A stretch of 64,000 nt of DNA from NCBI RefSeq assembly GCF_001595985.1, contig NZ_LOJJ01000009.1:124001-188000 (forward strand), written 5' to 3'. Numbering within the stretch: the first letter of the stretch is position 1; every line of letters begins with the position of its first letter. Positions 18,941-28,358 of this stretch are shown piece after piece. Both the position numbers and the translations under genes were made by a program. A model generated the notes under the pieces. That model made no database searches. It was not told the origin of the DNA and saw only the letters and a program-made list of their open reading frames with translations. Source of the stretch: Polynucleobacter sinensis. Lineage in GTDB: Bacteria > Pseudomonadota > Gammaproteobacteria > Burkholderiales > Burkholderiaceae.

Positions 18941-20035
18941 TTGAATCAAAATCCTCACCTACGCCCCACTAAGACGGCTATCTTGCTGTTGAATTTGGGC
19001 ACGCCTTCAGCGCCAACTCCCAAAGCAGTTCGGGCCTATCTCAAGGAGTTTTTGTCTGATCCTCGTGTAGTGGAAATTCCTCGAGTGATTTGGTGGTTTA
19101 TTTTGAATGGGATTATTTTGCCTATTCGTAGTAGTGCTTCCGCAAAGAAATATGCATCCATTTGGTTGCCAAAATTAGGATCACCTTTAATGCATTACTC
19201 ACGCCTCCAGGCGAAAGAATTGGGTGAAAAATTTACCAATCAACATCAGACGGTGTTGGTCGATTTGGCGATGCGCTATGGCCAGCCATCTACAAAGCAG
19301 GCTCTTGAAGCTCTGCAGTCACAAGGGATGGAGCGTCTGTTGTTACTGCCTCTGTATCCTCAGTATTCAGCAACAACTACAGCCTCAAGCTTTGATGAGG
19401 TATTCCGAGTGTTGGCTACGTGGCGCAATCAACCGGAGTTGCGTTTGGTGAAGCACTATCACGATAACTCTGCTTATATTGCCGCATTGCGTGATCAAGT
19501 TCTTGGCGCCTGGGATAAGGAGGGCCGTCCAGATTTTTCCGCCGGTGATCGACTGGTAATGTCTTTTCATGGCCTGCCTAAGCGCAATTTAATGAAGGGT
19601 GACCCCTATCATTGTGAGTGCTTAAAAACAGGTCGCTTACTTGGTGAGTCTTTAGGTCTAGAGCCTGGGCAATACCTTGTTACTTTCCAATCGCGCTTTG
19701 GTAAGGCTGAATGGCTCAAGCCGTACACTGCGCCGACAATTGAAAAACTCGGCAAAGAGGGCTGCAAGCGAATTGATATTTTTTGCCCAGGGTTTCCAGC
19801 CGATTGTTTGGAGACTTTAGAAGAAATTGCAATGGAAGCGCGCGAAATTTTCTTGGAGCACGGCGGGAAAGATTATCGCTACATACCCTGCTTAAATAGC
19901 AATCCTAAATGGATTGAGGCCATGTATGAGATTGCGCAAGAGCATTTATCAGGCTGGGCCCTTGGCTCGGAGTCCGAGGCCGATCTAGCGGAGCGCGATC
20001 GACGTGCCGAGTTAGCTAAAGCTAGAATTGCATAA
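18941..20035 (+). CDS. hemH: Ferrochelatase
   Basis: It inserts ferrous iron into protoporphyrin IX, the last step of haem synthesis. The N-terminal LLNLGTPSAPTPKAVRAYL motif, the active-site histidine H210 (MSFHGLPKR) and the C-terminal FCPGFPADCLETLEEI segment are conserved. The start is a TTG giving MNQNPHLRPT; no ATG lies close to the conserved N-terminus. Its position between hrcA and grpE is common in betaproteobacteria and does not imply a heat-shock role. Confidence 0.95.
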   Translation: MNQNPHLRPTKTAILLLNLGTPSAPTPKAVRAYLKEFLSDPRVVEIPRVIWWFILNGIILPIRSSASAKKYASIWLPKLGSPLMHYSRLQAKELGEKFTNQHQTVLVDLAMRYGQPSTKQALEALQSQGMERLLLLPLYPQYSATTTASSFDEVFRVLATWRNQPELRLVKHYHDNSAYIAALRDQVLGAWDKEGRPDFSAGDRLVMSFHGLPKRNLMKGDPYHCECLKTGRLLGESLGLEPGQYLVTFQSRFGKAEWLKPYTAPTIEKLGKEGCKRIDIFCPGFPADCLETLEEIAMEAREIFLEHGGKDYRYIPCLNSNPKWIEAMYEIAQEHLSGWALGSESEADLAERDRRAELAKARIA

Positions 20036-20046
20036 ACTCGAGCTAA

Positions 20047-20074
20047 CTTGAAATCGCATGGATTGACCCCATAT
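20047..20074 (+). promoter_or_regulatory. Sigma-32 heat-shock promoter of grpE
   Basis: CTTGAAA (20047-20053), a 13-base spacer and CCCCATAT (20067-20074) match the RpoH consensus almost exactly. The promoter lies just after hemH and about 40 bases before the grpE ATG, so grpE can be induced independently of hrcA-hemH. Confidence 0.85.
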
Positions 20075-20117
20075 TGTTCAGAAGTAGTCATTCTTATAGA
20101 AAAGAGAATTTGTAGCC

Positions 20118-20669
20118 ATGACCCAAGAAAATCACAATCCGACTCCTGAGCAGGAAAATTCCGCAGAGTCTCCGGTAGATGCTGGAGTAGATCAAGCTAC
20201 CGCTGAAGTAAAAACTCCAGAGCAGGAAATTGCAGAGCTCAATCAAAAACTCACCGAAATGCAGGATAACTTTCTGCGCGCCAAGGCTGAGGGTGAAAAT
20301 ATTCGCCGCCGTGCCGCAGAGGATGTTTCTAAGGCGCATAAGTTTGCAATTGAGAGTTTTGCCGAGCACCTCGTGCCAGTAACGGATAGCTTGTATGCCG
20401 CCTTAAATGCAGAGGCTGTAGACGCTAAAGCCTTTAAAGAAGGGCTTGAGATTACCCTCAAGCAACTCCTTTCCGCTTTTGAGAAGGGCCGTATGACTGA
20501 AATTAACCCTGCCGTTGGTGACAAGTTTGATCCTCACCATCATCAGGCAATTGCTTCTGTCCCTTCAGATCAAGAGGCAAATACCGTGGTCTCAGTGCTG
20601 CAAAGGGGGTATTCAATTGCTGATCGCATTCTGAGACCTGCATTGGTGACGGTGAGCGCTCCAAAGTAG
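20118..20669 (+). CDS. grpE: Nucleotide exchange factor GrpE
   Basis: GrpE releases ADP from DnaK in the Hsp70 cycle. The protein (183 residues) has an acidic, disordered N-terminus (about 1-35), a long coiled coil (about 35-90, with [25 protein letters not shown]) and the C-terminal beta domain ending in [17 protein letters not shown]. It has its own sigma-32 promoter and is followed by two hairpins, so dnaK is also transcribed from its own promoter. Confidence 0.96.
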   Translation: MTQENHNPTPEQENSAESPVDAGVDQATAEVKTPEQEIAELNQKLTEMQDNFLRAKAEGENIRRRAAEDVSKAHKFAIESFAEHLVPVTDSLYAALNAEAVDAKAFKEGLEITLKQLLSAFEKGRMTEINPAVGDKFDPHHHQAIASVPSDQEANTVVSVLQRGYSIADRILRPALVTVSAPK

Positions 20670-20683
20670 GCTTAAATGAGGTG

Positions 20684-20722
20684 CTAAAACCCCATTTTCA
20701 GAGGTTTTCTAGGGGTTTTTAG
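20684..20722 (+). terminator. Hairpin after grpE (first of two)
   Basis: CTAAAACCCC (20684-20693) pairs with GGGGTTTTTAG (20712-20722) around an 18-base loop. It is probably the first of two tandem terminators between grpE and dnaK. Confidence 0.55.
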
Positions 20723-20736
20723 TCCAAAAGTGGCAT

Positions 20737-20762
20737 AAAAAAGGCAGATTTCTGCCTTTTTT
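20737..20762 (+). terminator. Intrinsic terminator before dnaK
   Basis: AAAAAAGGCAG pairs with CTGCCTTTTTT around a four-base loop, with a T-run. It lies 12 bases upstream of the dnaK sigma-32 promoter and separates the grpE and dnaK transcripts. Confidence 0.8.
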
Positions 20763-20773
20763 GCTTTGTAGCT

Positions 20774-20801
20774 CTTGAAATACTACTTTTGAACCCCATT
20801 T
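20774..20801 (+). promoter_or_regulatory. Sigma-32 heat-shock promoter of dnaK
   Basis: CTTGAAA (20774-20780), a 13-base spacer and CCCCATTT (20794-20801) match the RpoH consensus. The spacer length is identical to that of the grpE promoter. Transcription would start about 55 bases before the dnaK ATG. Confidence 0.87.
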
Positions 20802-20863
20802 ATCCAATATCGATTTATTTACTGTTTTACGAAATTACACAAAACTTAATTTTTGGAGCCATT

Positions 20864-22801
20864 ATGGGAAAGATTATCGGAATTGATTTGGGAACCACGA
20901 ACTCGTGCGTTTCAGTTGTTGAAAACAATGCGCCTAAGGTCGTAGAGAACGCAGAAGGTGCTCGTACTACTCCATCCATTATTGCTTACGTTGAGGACGG
21001 TGAAGTATTGGTTGGCGCGCCTGCAAAACGTCAGTCAGTAACCAATCCTAAAAATACAATCTACGCAGTGAAGCGTTTGATGGGCCGCAAATTTACTGAC
21101 CCAGAAGTGCAAAAAGATATCAGCTTGATGCCTTACAAAATTGTGCAAGCGGATAATGGCGATGCATGGGTTGAGGCACGCGATAAAAAAATGGCGCCTC
21201 AACAGGTATCCGCAGAAATCTTGCGCAAAATGAAAAAGACTGCCGAGGATTACCTCGGTGAAGAAGTGACTGAGGCCGTGATTACTGTGCCTGCTTACTT
21301 TAACGATAGTCAGCGTCAAGCCACTAAAGATGCCGGTCGTATTGCTGGCTTGGATGTAAAGCGCATTATTAATGAGCCAACTGCTGCCGCATTGGCGTTT
21401 GGTTTGGACAAGCAAGATAAGGTTGATCGCAAGATCGCCGTATATGACTTGGGTGGAGGTACATTCGACGTATCGATTATTGAGATCGCAAACGTTGATG
21501 GTGAAAAACAGTTCGAAGTACTTTCCACGAATGGCGATACATTCTTGGGGGGTGAGGACTTTGACCAACGTATCATTGATTGGATCATTGCCGAGTTCAA
21601 GAAAGAGCAGGGCGTTGATTTGAGCAAGGACGTATTGGCATTGCAACGTTTGAAAGATGCTGCAGAAAAAGCCAAAATCGAATTGTCATCTGCGCAACAA
21701 ACTGAAATCAACTTGCCATATGTCACTGCTGATGCAGGTGGCCCCAAGCACTTGAACTTGAAATTGACTCGTGCCAAGTTGGAGTCTTTGGTAGAGGAGT
21801 TGATCAACCGCACAGCAGGTCCTTGCTTAACTGCAATTAAGGATGCCGGCGTCAGCGTAAGTGATATCGACGATGTGATTTTGGTCGGTGGTCAGACTCG
21901 CATGCCGGCTGTTCAAGATAAGGTTAAAGAGATTTTCGGCAAAGATCCACGCAAAGACGTGAATCCAGATGAGGCAGTTGCTGTTGGTGCTGCGATTCAG
22001 GGCTCCGTATTGTCTGGTGATCGCAAGGACGTATTACTCTTGGATGTGACCCCATTGTCATTAGGTATCGAGACCTTGGGTGGTGTGATGACCAAGATGA
22101 TTCCTAAGAACACAACGATTCCTACCAAGCATTCGCAGGTTTACTCCACAGCGGAAGATAACCAGCCTGCGGTAACAATTAAATGCTACCAAGGTGAGCG
22201 TGAGATGGCTGCTGCCAACAAATTGCTCGGTGAGTTTAATTTGGAAGGTATTGCTCCAGCACAACGCGGTATGCCACAAATTGAGGTGACCTTTGATATT
22301 GATGCCAACGGTATTTTGCATGTCACTGCAAAAGACAAAACTACTGGCAAAGAGAATAAGATCACCATTAAGGCTAACTCTGGTTTGACTGAAGAAGAAA
22401 TCCAGCGCATGGTGAAGGATGCTGAAGCAAATGCCGATGAAGATAAAAAAGCATTGGAATTGGTGACAGCTCGCAATACTGCTGATGCATTGGCTCACTC
22501 AACTAAGAAAGCCTTGGAAGAGCATGGCGCCACTTTGGACGCTTCTGAGAAAGAAGCAATTGAGGCTGCTTTGAAAGAGTTAGATGAAGCAATCAAGGGT
22601 AGCGATAAAGCTGCAATTGAAGCGAAAACTGAAGCGCTGGGTAAAGCAAGTCAGAAGTTGGGCGAAAAAGCCATGGCTGCTGAGCAGGCTAAAGCTGGTG
22701 GTGGTGCCGCTCCTGGCGCAGCTCCCGGTGGCTCACAAGGCGCCGCTCCAGATGCAGATGTGGTTGATGCTGACTTTAAAGAGGTTGATGATAAGAAGTA
22801 A
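20864..22801 (+). CDS. dnaK: Molecular chaperone DnaK (Hsp70)
   Basis: DnaK is an ATP-dependent chaperone working with DnaJ and GrpE. The start [20 protein letters not shown] is the standard Hsp70 N-terminus, preceded by a GGAG Shine-Dalgarno sequence; longer readings begin inside the promoter and are rejected. The ATPase domain runs to about residue 385, then the linker with [15 protein letters not shown], the substrate-binding domain, and a Gly/Ala-rich tail ending in the conserved acidic [16 protein letters not shown]. The 645-residue length is normal. Confidence 0.98.
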   Translation: MGKIIGIDLGTTNSCVSVVENNAPKVVENAEGARTTPSIIAYVEDGEVLVGAPAKRQSVTNPKNTIYAVKRLMGRKFTDPEVQKDISLMPYKIVQADNGDAWVEARDKKMAPQQVSAEILRKMKKTAEDYLGEEVTEAVITVPAYFNDSQRQATKDAGRIAGLDVKRIINEPTAAALAFGLDKQDKVDRKIAVYDLGGGTFDVSIIEIANVDGEKQFEVLSTNGDTFLGGEDFDQRIIDWIIAEFKKEQGVDLSKDVLALQRLKDAAEKAKIELSSAQQTEINLPYVTADAGGPKHLNLKLTRAKLESLVEELINRTAGPCLTAIKDAGVSVSDIDDVILVGGQTRMPAVQDKVKEIFGKDPRKDVNPDEAVAVGAAIQGSVLSGDRKDVLLLDVTPLSLGIETLGGVMTKMIPKNTTIPTKHSQVYSTAEDNQPAVTIKCYQGEREMAAANKLLGEFNLEGIAPAQRGMPQIEVTFDIDANGILHVTAKDKTTGKENKITIKANSGLTEEEIQRMVKDAEANADEDKKALELVTARNTADALAHSTKKALEEHGATLDASEKEAIEAALKELDEAIKGSDKAAIEAKTEALGKASQKLGEKAMAAEQAKAGGGAAPGAAPGGSQGAAPDADVVDADFKEVDDKK

Positions 22802-22848
22802 TTCCATCAATTGAGATTAATTAACGCAGTTTAGAAGTAATTCAATAA

Positions 22849-22871
22849 CAAGTCGGCCTCGTGCCGACTTG
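22849..22871 (+). promoter_or_regulatory. dnaK-dnaJ intergenic hairpin
   Basis: A perfect 9-bp stem CAAGTCGGC / GCCGACTTG closes a five-base loop with no following T-run. It sits 28 bases before the dnaJ start and is more likely an mRNA-stability or partial-attenuation element lowering DnaJ relative to DnaK than a full terminator. Confidence 0.5.
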
Positions 22872-22899
22872 TGCCATTCAGGTTGTTGAGAGGAATTTT

Positions 22900-24033
22900 G
22901 TGCCTAAAAGTAAACGCGATTATTACGAAGTACTGGGTGTAGCAAAAGGCGCTAGCGATGAAGAGCTTAAGAAAGCTTATCGTAAGCTGGCGATGAAGCA
23001 TCACCCAGATCGCAATCCAGACAGCAAAACAGCAGAGGCCCAATTTAAGGAAGTGAAAGAGGCTTACGAAACGCTCACTGATCCTAATAAGCGTGCTGCT
23101 TATGATCAGTATGGCCATGCTGGAGTGGACCCCTCGATGGGTGGATTTGGTGGCGGCGGCTTCGGCGGTGGCGGGTTTGCCGATGCGTTTGGGGATATCT
23201 TTGGCGATATCTTCGGACAAGGTGGCGGACGTCACTCTGGCCCTCAGGTTTATAAGGGTGCTGATTTACGCTATAACATGGAGATCACTCTTGAGCAGGC
23301 TGCGGAGGGTTACACCACTCAAATTCGCGTACCAAGCTGGAGTAATTGCAAGCCTTGTCATGGAACTGGTGCTGAGCCTGGAAGCAAGCCGGAAAAATGT
23401 ACTACGTGTGATGGTCATGGCCAGGTTCGCGTACAGCAGGGCTTTTTCTCAATGCAGCAAACTTGCCCTAAGTGCCGCGGCACAGGTGAGTACATTCCTA
23501 AGCCATGCAAAACATGCCATGGGAGCGGTAAGCACAAAGAGCAAAAAACCCTTGAGATCAAAATTCCTGCGGGTATCGATGATGGTATGCGGGTTCGCTC
23601 AGTAGGTAACGGCGAGCCGGGTATTAATGGCGGGCCATCGGGCGATCTGTATGTTGAAGTTAGGGTGAAGCCTCACAAGGTATTTGAGCGAGACGGAAGT
23701 GATTTACACGTACAAATGCCCATTTCATTCGCAACCGCGACGATCGGCGGCGATATCGAGGTGCCAACACTTTCAGGTCGTGTAGAGTTTCCGATACCTG
23801 AAGGTACTCAGACAGGAAAAACTTTCCGTTTGCGTAATAAGGGTATTAAGGGTCTGCGCTCAACAATAGTTGGCGATCTTTTTGTTCACGTTGTAGTTGA
23901 AACGCCGGTGAAGCTGACTGATGAGCAGAAAAAGATGCTCCAGAAGTTTGATGAGAGTTTAAGGTCTGGTGGCGACAAACATAACCCACATCAAAAGGGT
24001 TGGTTTGATGGCGTAAAGAGTTTCTTTAGTTAA
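22900..24033 (+). CDS. dnaJ: Chaperone protein DnaJ (Hsp40)
   Basis: DnaJ is the co-chaperone that delivers substrates to DnaK and stimulates its ATPase. The J domain carries HPD (KHHPDRNPD), followed by a Gly/Phe-rich region ([13 protein letters not shown]) and four zinc-binding repeats ([32 protein letters not shown]). I chose the GTG at 22900, giving [13 protein letters not shown] (377 residues), because GAGAGG lies 6-7 bases upstream and the conserved start follows directly. Further in-frame codons upstream fall inside the intergenic hairpin. Confidence 0.97.
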   Translation: MPKSKRDYYEVLGVAKGASDEELKKAYRKLAMKHHPDRNPDSKTAEAQFKEVKEAYETLTDPNKRAAYDQYGHAGVDPSMGGFGGGGFGGGGFADAFGDIFGDIFGQGGGRHSGPQVYKGADLRYNMEITLEQAAEGYTTQIRVPSWSNCKPCHGTGAEPGSKPEKCTTCDGHGQVRVQQGFFSMQQTCPKCRGTGEYIPKPCKTCHGSGKHKEQKTLEIKIPAGIDDGMRVRSVGNGEPGINGGPSGDLYVEVRVKPHKVFERDGSDLHVQMPISFATATIGGDIEVPTLSGRVEFPIPEGTQTGKTFRLRNKGIKGLRSTIVGDLFVHVVVETPVKLTDEQKKMLQKFDESLRSGGDKHNPHQKGWFDGVKSFFS

Positions 24034-24048
24034 GTCGGAAAGCGCTAC

Positions 24049-24864
24049 TTATCCAGCAAAGCCGTGTTCGGGTCCCGGAAATTTTCTAGATTTCACTTCT
24101 CGAACATAGGCTTTGACTGCGGCCTCAATGGAGGTGTGACCATCCATAAAGTTTTTGACAAACTTCGGTGGTTTACCAGGGCTAATGCCCAACATGTCTT
24201 GCAGCACTAAAACTTGACCGGAGCAGTCCGGACCAGCCCCGATTCCAATAGTTGGGATCGAGAGGGCCTCGGTAATATGTTTTCCAAGTGATGATGGAAT
24301 GGCCTCAAGCACAATCATTTGCGCGCCTGCTTGCTCACATGCAATGGCTTGCTCGATCATGAGGCTGGCAGCATCTTTGGATTTTCCTTGGACCTTATAG
24401 CCGCCCAAGATATGAACCGATTGCGGTAGTAATCCTAGATGAGCGCAAACAGGAACGCTGCGCTCAACCAAGTGCCGAATAATATCGATTTGCCAATCGC
24501 CGCCCTCGAGTTTGACCATGTCTGCTCCAGCGCGCATGAGCATTGCTGCCGACTCTAACGCTTTTGCCGAATCGCCATAGCTGGCAAATGGAAGATCGGC
24601 AATAACAAAGGCGTGTGTGTTGGCGCGAGCGACGCATTCAGTGTGATACGCCATTTGTTCGATGGTGACTGGAGTGGTACTGCTGTGACCTTGAATCACG
24701 TTACCTAGCGAATCGCCAATCAGAATCGTTTCTACTCCGCAGCGATTCAATAAAGCCGACATCGTTGAGTCGTATGCGGTGAGCATGGAAATTTTTTCCC
24801 CTTCGGCGCGCATCGAGAGGAGTTTAGAAATTGTGATTGGCTTTTCGCCTTGTAAGTAACCCAT
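24049..24864 (-). CDS. panB: 3-methyl-2-oxobutanoate hydroxymethyltransferase
   Basis: PanB makes ketopantoate, the first committed step to pantothenate and coenzyme A. The segments [34 protein letters not shown] and [21 protein letters not shown] are typical, and the 271-residue length is normal. It ends the series pcnB-folK-panB, 17 bases after folK. panC and panD are not in the window; coaBC at 46444-47655 acts later in the same pathway. Confidence 0.96.
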   Translation of the reverse strand: MGYLQGEKPITISKLLSMRAEGEKISMLTAYDSTMSALLNRCGVETILIGDSLGNVIQGHSSTTPVTIEQMAYHTECVARANTHAFVIADLPFASYGDSAKALESAAMLMRAGADMVKLEGGDWQIDIIRHLVERSVPVCAHLGLLPQSVHILGGYKVQGKSKDAASLMIEQAIACEQAGAQMIVLEAIPSSLGKHITEALSIPTIGIGAGPDCSGQVLVLQDMLGISPGKPPKFVKNFMDGHTSIEAAVKAYVREVKSRKFPGPEHGFAG

Positions 24865-24881
24865 GCCGTGAGTTTAATGAA

Positions 24882-25409
24882 TTAATGGGCTGATTGGCTA
24901 GAAACTGCTTTTTCACCACAGCTGCAGTTGCGGCAAGCCAGTTTCTCGATACGCTGATCAGCCACTTGGGGGAGGTAGGCTTTTAATTCGCCTAGTTTTG
25001 GTAAGAAAAAATCCGGTGCAATTTCTAGTAAAGGCAATAGAACGAAAGAGCGTTCAATAATTCTAGGGTGAGGGAGGGTGAGTTTGGTATCTTCTTGTGA
25101 GATGCCCTCAAAAGACAAAATATCTAGATCTATCGTCCGTGGGGCGTTGGCATAAGGGCGCTCACGCCCAAATTCTTGCTCAACCGCTTGGCAGACGTGT
25201 AGGAGGCCATAAGGACTTAACTCGGTTTCGATCTCGATGACCGCGTTGATATAGTCCCCTCCAGTTGCTTGCAATGGCGCGCTTTGATAAAAACAGCTTT
25301 TAGCGAGAATTTGCAACTCACGGCGTTGGGCAAGACAAATGATTGCATCAGTGATGATCTGACGCGTGTCGCCGATATTGCCACCAAAACCGATAAAAGC
25401 TCGAGCCAT
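24882..25409 (-). CDS. folK: HPPK (6-hydroxymethyl-dihydropterin pyrophosphokinase)
   Basis: FolK transfers pyrophosphate from ATP to 6-hydroxymethyl-dihydropterin in folate synthesis. Recognisable motifs are GFGGNIGDTRQII near the N-terminus, YINAVIEIET and RPYANAPRTIDLDIL, with the conserved IDLD. I chose the ATG at 25409 (MARAFIGFGGN), which has a GGA element six bases upstream; in-frame TTG and ATG codons up to 25424 are alternatives. The C-terminal tail with several Cys residues (ACRNCSCGE) is unusual for the family. Confidence 0.92.
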   Translation of the reverse strand: MARAFIGFGGNIGDTRQIITDAIICLAQRRELQILAKSCFYQSAPLQATGGDYINAVIEIETELSPYGLLHVCQAVEQEFGRERPYANAPRTIDLDILSFEGISQEDTKLTLPHPRIIERSFVLLPLLEIAPDFFLPKLGELKAYLPQVADQRIEKLACRNCSCGEKAVSSQSAH

Positions 25410-25481
25410 GCCCATTCCAAACAAGTAATAAAACGATTCGTCACTACCGAATCTACTTTACTGAATTTTTCCCAAGCTTGC

Positions 25482-26891
25482 TTAGCTTGATGCACCTTCG
25501 GGGGGCGCTGCCGCTTTGGGTTTTCTCCGACGTCGACGTTTGGCAGGTGAAATGCTGGATCCTTGATTGCCGCCCTCGGTCTTGGCGCTAGCCATTAAGG
25601 CTTCCTGGCCTGCCGGATCAGATGCGATAAAGCTTGTCCACCACTCTCCGATTGCGGGATTTTGTTCGCCAGTAGCACAACGCAACAACATAAAGTCATA
25701 GCCCGCCCTAAAACGTGGAGATTCAATTAGGCGATAGGGATATCTACCAACTCGCTTTTCAAAGCGGGGTTGCATCGACCAAATTTCGCGCATATCACTT
25801 TCAAAACGTCGCTGGATTACCATGCCATTGCTTTGGCTGGCAATTGTTTCATCCATCGCATCATGAAGCGCAGGAATATTAGATATTCCTTTGGCAAGAT
25901 TCTTTTTCCAATTACGTAATAAGTCAGGCCACAGTAAGGTGGCAAACAAGAATCCTGCGGAAACACTCTTACCAGATTGAATGCGTTGATCCGTATTCGC
26001 TAAAGCAATACGTACAAAATCATGGGCTTCTTTTGAAGTTTCTTTACTGTCTAGAATTTGATCGAGTAGTGGCAAGACTCCGTGGTGCAATCCAGCATCC
26101 TTTAGGCCTTGAATGGCCGCCCAGGAATATCCAGACATCAGGAGTTTTAGAATTTCATCGAATAACCTAGCAGCGGGAACGTCATGAATTAGTTTGCCCA
26201 ATTTAGCAATCGGAGCACTAGTTGCGACATCTAATTTAAATCCTGTCTTAGCTGCAAAGCGAATGGCACGCAACATCCGAATTGGGTCTTCGCGGTATCG
26301 CTTAGCTGGATCACCAATCATTCTCAATACTTGCTTTTGCATGTCTGCCATACCGCCGTGATAGTCAAGGACTGTCTCGGTTGCGGGATCGTAGTACATC
26401 GCGTTGATACTGAAATCACGGCGTGCAGCATCTTCATGCTGGCTACCCCATACGTTATCGCGGAGGATGCGACCATTTTCAGCAACATGCTCCCCAGCAT
26501 TTTCTAATAAGGCCCTAAAGGTAGAGACTTCAATAATCTCCGGCTGGCCCTTGCCAAAAAAAGTCACATGTACGATCTGAAAGCGTCTCCCAATGAGTCT
26601 GGCTTTACGAAATAACTTTTGTACCTGTTCCGGGGTTGCATTGGTTGCGACATCGAAATCTTTTGGGCTGATGCCAAGTGCTAAATCGCGTACCGCTCCA
26701 CCAACAATAAAAGCTTCATAACCCGCTTTCTGAAGTGTTTGGGTGACTTTCACGGCATTTTTTGAAAGCAGGTGTGGATCAATGCGATGTGATTTTTTGG
26801 GAATCCGTTTTGGCGCGCCAGAGGTGTGGGCTGCTGTGTGTCGGACCATCGGGTCACGACGCAAAATGCGTTTAATAAATTTAGTAATCAT
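25482..26891 (-). CDS. pcnB: Poly(A) polymerase I
   Basis: PcnB adds poly(A) tails that target RNAs for decay. The class II nucleotidyltransferase signature is present as GGAVRD (64-69) and DFDVAT (78-83), followed by RRDFSINAMYYD and the RNA-binding region with RYREDPIRMLRAIRFAAK. It ends in a very basic tail (KRRRRRKPKAAAP). The pcnB type rather than CCA-adding enzyme is supported by the long C-terminal region and by neighbouring folK and panB. Its ATG overlaps the HAD phosphatase stop (ATGA). Confidence 0.94.
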   Translation of the reverse strand: MITKFIKRILRRDPMVRHTAAHTSGAPKRIPKKSHRIDPHLLSKNAVKVTQTLQKAGYEAFIVGGAVRDLALGISPKDFDVATNATPEQVQKLFRKARLIGRRFQIVHVTFFGKGQPEIIEVSTFRALLENAGEHVAENGRILRDNVWGSQHEDAARRDFSINAMYYDPATETVLDYHGGMADMQKQVLRMIGDPAKRYREDPIRMLRAIRFAAKTGFKLDVATSAPIAKLGKLIHDVPAARLFDEILKLLMSGYSWAAIQGLKDAGLHHGVLPLLDQILDSKETSKEAHDFVRIALANTDQRIQSGKSVSAGFLFATLLWPDLLRNWKKNLAKGISNIPALHDAMDETIASQSNGMVIQRRFESDMREIWSMQPRFEKRVGRYPYRLIESPRFRAGYDFMLLRCATGEQNPAIGEWWTSFIASDPAGQEALMASAKTEGGNQGSSISPAKRRRRRKPKAAAPPEGASS

Positions 26892-27568
26892 GCAAACAGT
26901 TCAAGTATGGGCCAGTTGCGCTTTTTGGCTTCTTCGCGCAGGCGAGCATCTGGATTGGTGGCGACAGGGTTGCTCACTTTTTCAAGAAGCGGTAAATCAT
27001 TCATGGAGTCCGAGTAGAAATAGCTATAAGGCAAATGACTCAATTCTAATTTTTGACTAGCTAGCCAATCGTCTACTCGTTGAATCTTCCCTTCCCGAAA
27101 GCTTGGGATACCTTTTACTTCCCCTGTGAAATTTGCTAAAGGATGGTCGCCTTCTGTAGCTGGTTCAGTTGCGACCAAATGTTCAATCCCAAAACTCTCA
27201 ACGATCGGTCGCGTTACAAAGCTGTTAGTGGCTGTAACAACGCAACATAAATCACCTGCATCTTGATGTCGCTTGACTAGATCAATCGCCTGTTGGCGAA
27301 GTTGTCCTGTAATCACTTCCTTCATAAAAGCATCGTGCCATTCTTTGAGTTGGGCTCGGGAATGTTCTGAGAGAGGCTTTAAGGCAAAGCGTAAGAATTC
27401 CTGAATATTGAGCTTGCCATCTTTGTAATCTTGATAGAAGCGTTCATTTTGCTGTGCATAGTATTTGCTATCTACCACGCCAATGCGAGCTAAGAATTGC
27501 CCCCATTCATAGTCGCTATCGCAGGGGAGAAGAGTGTGATCTAGGTCGAAAAGGGCTAATTGGGTCAC
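26888..27568 (-). CDS. HAD superfamily phosphatase (HAD-IB, SerB-like)
   Basis: This is a small-molecule phosphatase of the HAD-IB branch. The catalytic motif FDLDHTLLPCDSD gives D8 and D10, and the C-terminal motif SDSMNDLPLL supplies the metal-binding acids. I chose the GTG at 27568 (226 residues), directly before the conserved motif; a longer reading would overlap hda by 47 bases. It overlaps pcnB by four bases (ATGA) and follows hda by 19. The substrate cannot be told; relatives include phosphoserine and histidinol-phosphate phosphatases. Confidence 0.88.
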   Translation of the reverse strand: MTQLALFDLDHTLLPCDSDYEWGQFLARIGVVDSKYYAQQNERFYQDYKDGKLNIQEFLRFALKPLSEHSRAQLKEWHDAFMKEVITGQLRQQAIDLVKRHQDAGDLCCVVTATNSFVTRPIVESFGIEHLVATEPATEGDHPLANFTGEVKGIPSFREGKIQRVDDWLASQKLELSHLPYSYFYSDSMNDLPLLEKVSNPVATNPDARLREEAKKRNWPILELFA

Positions 27569-27587
27569 GAATTGAATATGAATTAAT

Positions 27588-28346
27588 TTATTTTGGCTGT
27601 AGCAGCTCTCTAACCAGAGGTAGTGTGACAGCACGTTTTGTTTCTAGTGAATAAGCATCCAAAGCATCAATCAAGGCCATGAGATTGGGCATATCGCGAT
27701 AAAAGCGATTTAATAGCCAAGGCAACACATCTGGCGATAAAACCAAGCCGCGCGCTTGCGCTGCTTGTTGTAAGGCTTCTATTTTCTCATCATCTCCCAA
27801 AAGATGAGTTTGAAAGATCAAACCCCACCCTAAACGGGTGCGCAGGTCTTCTCTGAGGCTTAAAGCGCCAGGGGCGGCATTGCCTGCCATAAAAATATGA
27901 ACTGCTTTACTGCCCTGAATAGCGTTCAGAATGCGAAATAAAGCAGCCACCAGGCGCTCATCGAGTCGATCCACATCATCAACGGTAATAACTGAGGGCG
28001 TATCGCTCGCACAGAGGGTGGTTATTTTTTCTTCCAGGCGTACCCAAGAGATTGGCTCATTAGGGGTGAGCGGGAAGTGCTCCAAGCCCAATTCTTGAGC
28101 GGCATCGCCAATGGCGCTAAGCAAATGCGTGCGACCAGAGCCTTCTGGTCCCCACCAATAGATCCAGCGTTGGTTCAAGACATTTTCGTTGGCCTCTCTT
28201 GGGATATTCAACTCCCAAGATTTGACTAAGGCTAGCAACGCAGAGTGCAGCGCTAGATTTTCTCCAGCTAAAAAATTATTTAAGCTGGGTTTGGGTGTGT
28301 GACCGATGTCGAGCGCAAACTGTTTTGGTAGTGAAGGCTTATTCAT
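27588..28346 (-). CDS. hda: DnaA regulatory inactivator Hda
   Basis: Hda, with the beta clamp, promotes ATP hydrolysis by DnaA and limits replication initiation. The protein (252 residues) is a single DnaA-like AAA+ domain. Its P-loop reads GPEGSGRTHLL with Arg in place of Lys, as is usual for Hda, and Walker B is VITVDDVDRL. The N-terminal LPKQFALDIG resembles the clamp-binding motif (QL[SP]LPL-like) in position though not exactly. It lacks the DNA-binding domain of DnaA. It follows the AI-2E transporter gene by 12 bases. Confidence 0.93.
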   Translation of the reverse strand: MNKPSLPKQFALDIGHTPKPSLNNFLAGENLALHSALLALVKSWELNIPREANENVLNQRWIYWWGPEGSGRTHLLSAIGDAAQELGLEHFPLTPNEPISWVRLEEKITTLCASDTPSVITVDDVDRLDERLVAALFRILNAIQGSKAVHIFMAGNAAPGALSLREDLRTRLGWGLIFQTHLLGDDEKIEALQQAAQARGLVLSPDVLPWLLNRFYRDMPNLMALIDALDAYSLETKRAVTLPLVRELLQPK

Positions 28347-28358
28347 TGCTACGGAAAT

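Noticed and set aside
20789..20863. Upstream extension of dnaK
   Set aside because: It starts inside the sigma-32 promoter; Hsp70 proteins begin at [10 protein letters not shown], which has a GGAG site upstream.
21035..21646. 203-codon open frame antisense to dnaK
   Set aside because: It lies wholly inside dnaK on the opposite strand, a common artefact of highly biased codon use, and its translation shows no recognisable domain.
28100..28180. Hda P-loop with Arg instead of Lys, as a sign of a broken ATPase
   Set aside because: The GxGR[ST] form is normal for Hda proteins, and the rest of the AAA+ domain is intact.
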